Origin: Desulfuromonadaceae bacterium GWC2_58_13
Lineage (GTDB): Bacteria > Desulfobacterota > Desulfuromonadia > Desulfuromonadales > Trichloromonadaceae
NCBI GenBank assembly: GCA_001825565.1
Contig: MHXM01000117.1
Span: 1 to 19,672, forward strand
Reading direction: 5' to 3'
DNA length: 19,672 nt
The position numbers and the translations under genes were made by a program. How positions within the stretch are numbered: position 1 is the stretch's first letter; each line of letters begins with the position of its first letter. The notes under the pieces were generated by a model, which saw only the letters and a list, made by a program, of their open reading frames with translations, was not told the origin of the DNA and ran no database searches. Below, piece by piece: positions 13,976 through 19,672 of this stretch.

Positions 13976-14566
13976 ATGGGCCACTGGAAAACCCCGCTGC
14001 TTTTTTTATTCATCTTCGGCGCCGGGCTGCTGCTGAGCGCCGCCAGGGTCGACATCGCCGCTGCGTCGAACGACGCGATGTTTACCCGGTACAACATCCA
14101 TGTTGAAACCCAGGAGAGGGTCAACGGCGTCCCGGTTTACGTAACGAGCTACGCCAATTACATCTATCCCCCTTCCGGATTGCTGCTGCTTCCCCCCAAC
14201 AGCCGCGTCCTGCTTCTGAACAAGAGCAAACCTTACATGATCGAGGTTCTCGACAAAAACATCCGGGTGAATTTTGAGTTTAACGCCAACCGCATGGGGA
14301 TGGATTTTGAGCATTACATGAAAAAGATCACCTCCCCCACGCCGGTGGACCTGAAGGGATTGACCGGCCTTGACCGCAAGGGAATCGAGGAAGGACGCGC
14401 GCTCAAGGGAATGTCCAAGCGCGGGGTGATGATGGCCCTTGGATATCCGGCCGTCCATCGTACCCCGTCCCTCGACTCGAACTCCTGGACCTACTGGAAG
14501 GACCGCTATCGGACCTTCCGCGTGCAATTCGACAGCAGCGAACTGGTTTCGGGCATTATCGATTAA
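13976..14566 (+). CDS. Exported protein with BamE/SmpA-like C-terminal domain
   Basis: 196 aa from ATG 13976, chosen for GAGGAGA seven bases upstream and because the protein then begins directly with its export signal; an in-frame ATG at 13934 would add 14 polar residues. Residues about 5-25 form one hydrophobic helix (LLFLFIFGAGLLLSA), then AAASNDA, a likely signal-peptidase site; there is no lipobox cysteine. The middle (about 60-100) has YIYPPSG and a run of beta-rich sequence. The C-terminus (GMSKRGVMMALGYPAVHR, then WTYWKDRYRTFRVQFD) resembles the BamE/SmpA fold, in which a G-M-x-x-x-x-V-x-x-x-L-G-x-P turn precedes a W-x-Y strand. A role in the envelope is likely, but no specific function can be given. 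Confidence 0.6.
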   Translation: MGHWKTPLLFLFIFGAGLLLSAARVDIAAASNDAMFTRYNIHVETQERVNGVPVYVTSYANYIYPPSGLLLLPPNSRVLLLNKSKPYMIEVLDKNIRVNFEFNANRMGMDFEHYMKKITSPTPVDLKGLTGLDRKGIEEGRALKGMSKRGVMMALGYPAVHRTPSLDSNSWTYWKDRYRTFRVQFDSSELVSGIID

Positions 14567-14596
14567 CCGGCCGCCACCCGCGAACATTCCCCCACC

Positions 14597-14628
14597 CGGC
14601 GGCAACCCGTTGGCAAAGGTTGCCGCCG
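14597..14628 (+). terminator. Terminator-like perfect hairpin
   Basis: CGGCGGCAACC (14597-14607) and GGTTGCCGCCG (14618-14628) form a perfect 11-bp stem with a 10-base loop, 30 bases after the stop of the BamE-like gene. Only a weak AAATTT follows, so termination may need Rho or be partial. Confidence 0.55.
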
Positions 14629-14651
14629 CCCAAATTTCCCCGAATGACACA

Positions 14652-14664
14652 AGAACGGCGTTCT
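14652..14664. repeat. 13-bp palindrome just upstream of the sigma-54 promoter
   Basis: AGAACG, G, CGTTCT: perfect arms of six around a single base. CGTTCTGT (14659-14666) occurs again at 14693-14700, 34 bases downstream, so the palindrome half is repeated on the far side of the promoter. It is centred about 40 bases before the predicted start, closer than normal sigma-54 enhancers, so a repressor or auxiliary site is possible. Confidence 0.4.
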
Positions 14665-14671
14665 GTTCTAC

Positions 14672-14687
14672 TGGTACAATGGTTGCA
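14672..14687 (+). promoter_or_regulatory. Consensus sigma-54 (RpoN) promoter of the kinase operon
   Basis: TGGTAC, five bases, then TTGCA: a full match to TGGYAC-N5-TTGCW, with GG at 14673-14674 and GC at 14685-14686. The predicted start is near 14698. The downstream genes run on one strand with short gaps, so the histidine kinase, both regulators and perhaps the last sensor would be expressed from here. An activator gene is not in the window. Confidence 0.8.
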
Positions 14688-14697
14688 TCTTTCGTTC

Positions 14698-14917
14698 TGT
14701 GGCGCGAAGACCAGCACAACTCAAGGGGGCTAAAGGATTTCACCGGGCTTTAACCCGCTTAATCCCGGCAGTGAATTCGGCTGATTCCCGACGAAACGTT
14801 GCCCGGGATGCCCCCTGGAAATCCCAGATTTTGAGGCAAGCATCGCCCGCGATGACTCGTGCGTCATTTTTTCGACACCAGTCAAAAGGCAAACCTACGC
14901 AACCGGGAGCAACAGCC
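14698..14917 (+). promoter_or_regulatory. Structured 5' leader of the kinase mRNA
   Basis: Three pairings are visible. ATCCCGG (14762-14768) pairs with CCGGGAT (14803-14809), enclosing TCGG/CCGA (14777-14780 with 14888-style inner pairing at 14788-14791). CATCG (14841-14845) pairs with CGATG (14850-14854). GATGAC (14851-14856) pairs with GTCATT (14863-14868), followed by a T-run through 14872. The last two share GATG, so they exclude each other, as in attenuators. The final hairpin is weak (six pairs). The ribosome site GGGAG (14905-14909) follows. No known riboswitch class was matched. Confidence 0.35.
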
Positions 14918-17134
14918 ATGTCAGGCTTCATCAAAAACCGGATTTCATTGAAAATCGCCATTCCGCTGATCGGCATCCTGGCGGTGATCATGACGATATT
15001 CACGGTTGTTCTGGTCCGACAGCAGACAAAAACGCTCGAAACGCTCATTTTCACCAAGGCCCGCAGCCTGGTACTGGTTGGCGTTCGAGCCATGGAACAG
15101 GTGCTGGAGCATTCGATCGACGATGGTGCCTTCAGCGAAGCCGAACTTTTTAACACCGATTACCAATTGATCACCGAAGGCCCACTGGTCAACGCCCAAA
15201 TCCCCAAGTATCACACCCTGTACGATACATACCTCGACCGAACCATCCGCGATTCCCTCGACGCCTTTGTCGAAGAAGACCCTTCGGTCGTCTTTGCCGT
15301 TCTGGTCGATAAAAACGGCTACCTGCCAACCCACAATTCCCGCTATTCCCAACCGCTGACCGGGGATTTGGTCCACGACCGGGACCATAACCGCACCAAG
15401 CGGATTTTCAACGATCCGGTGGGACTGAATGCCGCCACCTTCGAGGGGACCCCCGAACATCCGGTCCTGCGCCAGGTCTACCAACGGGACACCGGCGTAA
15501 CCATGTGGGACCTCTCGGCGCCGGTCCATGTACGTGGCAAGCACTGGGGCGCTTTCCGCATCGGACTGTCGATGGAGGAAGCCGAAAACTCAATTTCTCA
15601 GCTGCGCGCTACCGTCGGGCTGTCGATGCTGGCCTTGCTGGCCGCCGCCTCGCTGACCATCATCATCATCGTCAAGCGAAGCCTCCGTCCCCTCGAACGG
15701 GTCACGGCCAGCGTCAAGGAGATTGCCGCCGGTCGTTGGGAAGAACAACTTATCGTGGATTCAGCCGATGAAATCGGCACCCTGGTCCATGCTTTCAATC
15801 ACATGTCCGGCCAACTGAAACAAACAACCATATCGCGGGATTATTACGACCGAATCGTCGAATCGATGCACGAAGCTCTAATGATTATCTCCCGCGACGG
15901 GAGCATTCAGAGCGCCAACCGGGCCGCCTGCGACCTGCTCGGCTACCCCGTCGACGAACTGCAGAATCAACCGATTTCCCTGATCCTGACCGGCGATGCC
16001 AATAACGGTAACGGCAGGGCCAGGATTTTCGATATTCAGAAGTTCTGCGAACCACGCCAGATTACGGCGGACAGCGGCCAGCGGTGTCCCCTGCTGATCG
16101 CCAAGGATGGCCGCAAAATTCCGGTCTCGCTATCCAGCGCGCCCCTGGTCGACGAAAAGGGCGACATCAAAGCCCTGGTCTGGGTTGCCCAGGACATCAC
16201 GCCGCGCCGCAAAATGGAACTCAGCCTGAAAAAGGCGCTGGGAAATGCGCGAAAGCTCGCCGTCGATCTGGAGCAGCAGAATACGCAACTGACCACCAAC
16301 AAGGCCGAACGAGAGAAGGCCTATGCCGACCTCCATGCGTCGCAGAACATCATCCTGCAGCAGGAGAAAATGGCGTCCATCGGCCAACTGGCGGCCGGCG
16401 TGGCCCACGAAGTCAACAACCCGATCGGCTTTATCACCAGCAATCTCAACTCGATGGGCAAGTACCTGGAAAAGCTAACGACATTTATCGAAGCCCAGGA
16501 CCGCGCCGCCGACAGTCTGGCCGATGGGCCGCTCAAGGAGGAGGTGAAGGCCCTCCGCAAGAAGCTCAAGCTCGACTACTTGTTGCAGGACAGCAACGAT
16601 CTGATCAAGGAATCGCTGGACGGCGCCGAACGGGTCCGCAAAATCGTGCAGGGGTTGAAATCCTTCTCCCGCACCGATCAATCCGATCAGGCGATGGCCA
16701 ACCTCAACGAATGCATCGACAGCACCGTCAACCTGGTCTGGAACGAACTCAAGTACAAGGCCACCCTCCATCGCGATTACGGGCAGCTGCCGCAAATCCA
16801 CTGCTATCCCCAGAAGCTCAACCAGGTCTTCATGAATCTGCTGGTCAACGCCGCCCATGCCATTGAAAAACAGGGTGAAATAACCATCAAAACCCGGCAC
16901 GAAAACGACCGCATCCGCATCTGGGTCACCGACACCGGTTGCGGCATCCCACCGGAAAATCTGCAAAAAATTTTCGAGCCCTTCTTCACCACCAAGGAAG
17001 TCGGCAAAGGAACGGGACTCGGCATGAGCATCGCTTTCGAAATCGTCAAGCAACATCAAGGCACCATTTTTGTAACCAGCGAAGTTGGCCAGGGGACCAC
17101 CTTCATGATCGACCTGCCGCTGGTGGAAAAGTGA
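14918..17134 (+). CDS. Sensor histidine kinase: Cache-like, HAMP, PAS, HisKA, HATPase
   Basis: 738 aa from ATG 14918 with GGGAG eight bases upstream. Order: membrane helix (10-33); periplasmic sensor (about 40-225) with GYLPTHNSRYSQ, NRTKRIFND and a GKHWGAFRIGLSM end, a Cache-type domain also common in chemoreceptors; second helix (about 231-253); HAMP (254-305); PAS with its C-terminal part (about 308-430); a coiled coil (435-485); dimerisation domain with the phospho-acceptor in AAGVAHEVNNPIGF (H497); ATPase domain with N644 in LLVNAAHAI, DTGCGIP (672-678), FEPFFTTK and GKGTGLGMSIA. All catalytic boxes are intact. It probably senses a small ligand in the periplasm and phosphorylates one or both response regulators encoded directly downstream. 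It ends two to five bases before the next gene, depending on that start. Confidence 0.92.
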   Translation: MSGFIKNRISLKIAIPLIGILAVIMTIFTVVLVRQQTKTLETLIFTKARSLVLVGVRAMEQVLEHSIDDGAFSEAELFNTDYQLITEGPLVNAQIPKYHTLYDTYLDRTIRDSLDAFVEEDPSVVFAVLVDKNGYLPTHNSRYSQPLTGDLVHDRDHNRTKRIFNDPVGLNAATFEGTPEHPVLRQVYQRDTGVTMWDLSAPVHVRGKHWGAFRIGLSMEEAENSISQLRATVGLSMLALLAAASLTIIIIVKRSLRPLERVTASVKEIAAGRWEEQLIVDSADEIGTLVHAFNHMSGQLKQTTISRDYYDRIVESMHEALMIISRDGSIQSANRAACDLLGYPVDELQNQPISLILTGDANNGNGRARIFDIQKFCEPRQITADSGQRCPLLIAKDGRKIPVSLSSAPLVDEKGDIKALVWVAQDITPRRKMELSLKKALGNARKLAVDLEQQNTQLTTNKAEREKAYADLHASQNIILQQEKMASIGQLAAGVAHEVNNPIGFITSNLNSMGKYLEKLTTFIEAQDRAADSLADGPLKEEVKALRKKLKLDYLLQDSNDLIKESLDGAERVRKIVQGLKSFSRTDQSDQAMANLNECIDSTVNLVWNELKYKATLHRDYGQLPQIHCYPQKLNQVFMNLLVNAAHAIEKQGEITIKTRHENDRIRIWVTDTGCGIPPENLQKIFEPFFTTKEVGKGTGLGMSIAFEIVKQHQGTIFVTSEVGQGTTFMIDLPLVEK

Positions 17135-17139
17135 ACATC

Positions 17140-17958
17140 ATGAAAAATACAACTCGAATTCTTTGCGTCGACGATGAAAAAAACGTCCTAAAAGCCCTGC
17201 AGCGGCTGTTCATGGATGAAGATTACGACATTCTCACCGCCGAATCGGGTCAGGACGGACTTGAAGCCCTGGGGCAGAACCCGGATATCCAGGTGGTCAT
17301 ATCCGACTACCGGATGCCCGGCATGACCGGGGTCGACTTTCTGCACGAAGTCAGCAAGCAATGGCCGAACACCGTTCGAATCATCCTTTCGGGATTTGCC
17401 GACACCGCGGCGATTGTCAGCGCCATCAACGAGGGCCAGGTGTACCGCTTCGTCGCCAAACCCTGGAACGATGACGATCTCAAGCACACCATCCGCCTGG
17501 CCCTCGACCACTACGAACTGCAGCGCAAAAACTCGCTTTTGCTTAAAGAACTGCAGAAATCCAACCAGGAGCTGAAATCCGTCAATGAAAACCTCGAACA
17601 GTTGGTGCGGGAGCGAACCGCCAATCTCACCGTGCACAACCAGGCTTTGCAGATTGCCCAGAACATACTCGACGCCATGCCGGCGGCGGTCATGGGGATC
17701 GACAGCAGCGACATGGTGGTCTATGCCAACCGGATTGGCCATAAACTCTTCAGCCAAAACGGCGAAATGCTGATGGGGGCTTCGCTGTGCGAAGTCCTTC
17801 CCGAGAAGCTGCATCCCCTGGTCGGAAAGGCCGCCAAGGGGACCGTGGTCAGCGAGGTGACTTCCATCGGCGGCCGCCTGGTGCGGGTGCTGGGTTCCAA
17901 ACTCAAGGCGGGCGATCAGGAGGGAGTCATCCTGATCGCGATCCCCGAACGCAACTGA
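17140..17958 (+). CDS. Response regulator: REC, coiled coil, PAS-like domain
   Basis: 272 aa from ATG 17140; a GTG at 17131, overlapping the kinase stop as GTGA, is an equally plausible start. The receiver domain (about 4-120) has CVDDE, the phosphorylation site VVISDYRMPGM (D56), S84 in ILSGFAD and K107 in VAKPWNDDD. A coiled coil (about 125-165) follows, then a PAS-like domain (about 165-270: ILDAMPAAVMGID through VVYANRIGHKLF to GVILIAIPE). There is no DNA-binding, GGDEF, EAL or HD output, so it may act through protein contact or as a relay between the kinase and the HD-GYP regulator. The receiver is close in style to that of the next gene (both carry the KPWNDD stretch), suggesting shared partners. 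Confidence 0.87.
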   Translation: MKNTTRILCVDDEKNVLKALQRLFMDEDYDILTAESGQDGLEALGQNPDIQVVISDYRMPGMTGVDFLHEVSKQWPNTVRIILSGFADTAAIVSAINEGQVYRFVAKPWNDDDLKHTIRLALDHYELQRKNSLLLKELQKSNQELKSVNENLEQLVRERTANLTVHNQALQIAQNILDAMPAAVMGIDSSDMVVYANRIGHKLFSQNGEMLMGASLCEVLPEKLHPLVGKAAKGTVVSEVTSIGGRLVRVLGSKLKAGDQEGVILIAIPERN

Positions 17959-18005
17959 CATACGCTATTGTCGCCCGCTGAAGTCCCCCGGGCATAGAGG
18001 AAACG

Positions 18006-19337
18006 ATGGATGAAACCTTGAACGACAGCGAAGAGAAACCGCGTTACGGAGTTCTCTTCGTCGATGACGAACCACATATTCTTACGGCCATCAAGCGTCT
18101 GGTCATCGAGGAGGATCTGGACGTTCATCTCGCCAATTCGGGCGCGCAGGGGCTGGAAGTGTTGAAACGAGAGAAAGAGATCGGCCTCATCATTTCCGAC
18201 CAACGAATGCCGGGCATGAACGGGGCCGAATTTCTGGCCAAGGCCAAGGAAGTGAAACCGGACGCGCAGCGGATCATCCTCACCGGCTATGCCGATATCG
18301 GCGCTACCATCGACGCCATCAACAAGGGAGGAGCGCACCGCTACCTTTCCAAACCCTGGAACGACGACACCCTGTTGGAAACCATTCGCGAGAGTCTGGG
18401 GTACTATGCCCTTGGCCGGGAAAACGAGCGACTGAGCGAAATCGTCCGGCGGCAGAACGAAGAACTCAAGAACTGGAACGTCCAACTCAAGGGCAAGGTA
18501 CTCCAGCAAACCGCGACCATCCGCGAAAAAAACGAGCAGTTGCAACAGCACGTCTTGCGGCTCAAACAGAATTTCCGGGGAATTTTGACGGCCTTCACCG
18601 GCCTGCTCGAGCTGCGGGATAAAAGCATGCGCAACCATTCGAAAAACGTCGCCCAAGTGGCGGCGGGGATCGCCAAGGCCATGGATCTGCCGCCCAAGCA
18701 ATGCGACCTGATCCAGATCGCGGCGATGCTTCACGATATCGGCAAAATCGGCATTCCCGATGCCTTGCTCGGCACCCCGGAAGATTTTTTGAATGACCAG
18801 GAACTAACCGAATTCATGCGTCACAGCATCCGCGGTCAGGCCGCCATCGACGCTATCGAAGAGCTCCGCCCGGCGGGGGTGCTGATCCGTCACCACCATG
18901 AGTTTTACGACGGCAGCGGCTATCCGGACCACCTCGCCGGCGCCGCCATTCCGTCCGGCTCCCGGATCCTGGCCGTCGCGGATTTCATCGATAGCCAGAT
19001 TCAGAAACAGCAGGGGGACAATCCCATTGGCAAGGTGCTCGAACTGGTCGAACAAAAGATGGGGTCGCGTCTCGACCCGGAACTATTGCCCCACATTGAG
19101 AAACCGGTGCGGGCCTGTTACGAAAAAATGTTTGCGGCAAGCGGGCTGAAAGAGGAAAGAGTCAGTCTTCAATCGCTGCGGGAAGGCATGATCCTGAACG
19201 ACGACCTGTACAGCGGCACCGGACTGCTGCTGCTCAGCAAGGGGACCTGTCTAACCTTTCGCAGCATTGAGCACATCATGCGCAACCACGAAATTGACCC
19301 ACTGCCCGCCGAAATCGTGGTGTTGATCCGGCAATAA
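18006..19337 (+). CDS. Response regulator with HD-GYP domain (RpfG-like c-di-GMP phosphodiesterase)
   Basis: 443 aa; AGAGGAAACG precedes ATG 18006. Receiver (about 14-130): FVDDEP, D65 in IISDQRMPGM, T93 in ILTGYAD, K116 in SKPWNDD. A long coiled coil (138-188) leads to the HD-GYP domain (about 195-350). Metal and catalytic residues appear intact: E202, H211 in RNHSKNV, MLHDIGKIGIPD (H243, D244), H273 in MRHSIRG, HHHE (296-299), YDGSGYP (301-307), D326 in AVADFID. The segment after it reads IDSQIQKQQ where many members have DALTSxRPY, so this loop is divergent. A C-terminal extension (about 380-443) of unknown fold, with REGMIL and LLLLSKGTCLT, resembles the tail often found in such regulators. 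Predicted to break down c-di-GMP when phosphorylated. No terminator follows. Confidence 0.92.
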   Translation: MDETLNDSEEKPRYGVLFVDDEPHILTAIKRLVIEEDLDVHLANSGAQGLEVLKREKEIGLIISDQRMPGMNGAEFLAKAKEVKPDAQRIILTGYADIGATIDAINKGGAHRYLSKPWNDDTLLETIRESLGYYALGRENERLSEIVRRQNEELKNWNVQLKGKVLQQTATIREKNEQLQQHVLRLKQNFRGILTAFTGLLELRDKSMRNHSKNVAQVAAGIAKAMDLPPKQCDLIQIAAMLHDIGKIGIPDALLGTPEDFLNDQELTEFMRHSIRGQAAIDAIEELRPAGVLIRHHHEFYDGSGYPDHLAGAAIPSGSRILAVADFIDSQIQKQQGDNPIGKVLELVEQKMGSRLDPELLPHIEKPVRACYEKMFAASGLKEERVSLQSLREGMILNDDLYSGTGLLLLSKGTCLTFRSIEHIMRNHEIDPLPAEIVVLIRQ

Positions 19338-19381
19338 TCCGACGGCTCCATCGTCCTTCATACCTATTGGCAAGGTGCAGC

Positions 19382-19672
19382 TTGCATTCCCCGTCCTTCA
19401 AAAAAGATCTGACCGCGACCCGGTTCAGCCTGACCTCCAAAATCACCCTGGCAGTATCCCTGCTGGTAACGGTCTATCTGTGCCTGATTGCCTGGGTAGA
19501 ACATATTTACTTCGAAAACCAGTTGAAGGAAACGATTTCGAGTCAGCAGTTCACCCTGGTTTCCGCGCTGGCCGAAGAAATCGACATGAAGATGTTCGCG
19601 GCCCAAGAAACGCTGACCGCGATCACCCGAACCATCGACCCCGCTCTTGCCGACAATCCGACAACCATCCAG
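19382..19672 (+). CDS. N-terminus of a membrane sensor protein, 3' end outside window
   Basis: 97 codons to the window edge. TTG at 19382 is chosen because AAGGTG lies four bases upstream and no ATG or GTG with a better site exists. The product begins LHSPSFKKDLTATRFSL, followed by a membrane helix (ITLAVSLLVTVYLCLIAWV, about 23-41), then FENQLKETISSQQFTLVSAL and AEEIDMKMFAAQETL, which look like the first helix of a periplasmic Cache domain as found in sensor kinases and GGDEF proteins. The output domain lies outside the window. It starts 44 bases after the HD-GYP stop on the same strand, with no terminator seen, so it may belong to the same operon. Confidence 0.7.
   Translation, partial: MHSPSFKKDLTATRFSLTSKITLAVSLLVTVYLCLIAWVEHIYFENQLKETISSQQFTLVSALAEEIDMKMFAAQETLTAITRTIDPALADNPTTIQ

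Larger units (their letters stand above)
14567..14917 (+). other. 350-base non-coding region between the BamE-like gene and the kinase
   Basis: This stretch holds, in order: a perfect hairpin (14597-14628), a palindrome (14652-14664), a sigma-54 promoter (14672-14687) and a leader of about 220 bases with several hairpins (14698-14917). The frame of the kinase stays open up to 14699, but the good ribosome site is only before 14918, so this part is taken as untranslated. No tRNA or other RNA gene was recognised. Confidence 0.7.

Noticed and set aside
14880..14917. A true GEMM c-di-GMP riboswitch before the kinase
   Set aside because: The conserved strings appear in order but are nearly adjacent; the required hairpin between GGCAAACC and ACGCAA is missing, so I do not annotate it as a riboswitch.
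14699..14917. Kinase start at the upstream frame opening (811-aa version)
   Set aside because: No ribosome site is seen there, it starts at the predicted transcription start, and the extra 73 residues are polar with no domain; GGGAG before 14918 fits better.

Overview
The window reads as chromosomal DNA of a GC-rich, Gram-negative bacterium, most like a delta-proteobacterium of the Desulfuromonadales/Geobacter type. This is an inference from gene content: a metal-reducer-style mix of c-di-GMP and two-component genes, sigma-54 promoters, a caa3-type oxidase with fused cytochrome c, and a SlyX / rhodanese / MauE run. No tRNA, rRNA, CRISPR array, IS element or phage gene was seen. The window cuts a gene at each end.

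Layout. 1-1395: 3' part of a spermidine-synthase-like methyltransferase fused to membrane helices. 1502-2792 (+): a good sigma-54 promoter, a 36-codon small membrane ORF and a PAS-GGDEF diguanylate cyclase. 2797-6695 (-): a leftward run of slyX, membrane-anchored rhodanese, MauE/DoxX membrane protein, a B12-type radical SAM protein with an unusual CX4CX2C cluster motif, and a lysine 2,3-aminomutase-like radical SAM enzyme. 6866-12080 (+): a compact oxidase operon in the order SCO copper chaperone, subunit I, III, IV, II (CuA plus cytochrome c), then the heme O synthase-type prenyltransferase. Subunit I carries the YSHPxV signature of A2-type oxidases. 12257-12382: the amputated start of a HAD-family phosphatase gene, abutting a small GGQ release-factor-like gene on the other strand. 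12814-13860: a double-ACT (GcvR-like) regulator and a peptide deformylase. 13976-14566: an exported BamE-like protein. 14567-19672: a terminator-like hairpin, a consensus sigma-54 promoter, a structured 220-nt leader and a signalling operon made of a Cache-HAMP-PAS histidine kinase, a REC-PAS regulator, a REC-HD-GYP regulator and the beginning of another membrane sensor.

How the parts fit. One sigma-54 promoter sits before a c-di-GMP synthase (GGDEF) and another before an operon that ends in a c-di-GMP hydrolase type (HD-GYP), so synthesis and breakdown of the second messenger may share one sigma factor. A weaker sigma-54-like site precedes the oxidase operon. That operon is self-sufficient: copper delivery (SCO), the four structural subunits and heme maturation (CtaB) are all present. 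The divergent slyX-rhodanese-MauE operon suggests thiol or sulfur handling in the envelope, but its link to the two radical SAM genes downstream is unproven.

The most interesting items are the paired sigma-54 promoters on c-di-GMP genes, the small ORF between promoter and diguanylate cyclase, the structured kinase leader, the CX4CX2C radical SAM operon and the HAD gene remnant. No clearly new defence or mobile system was found.
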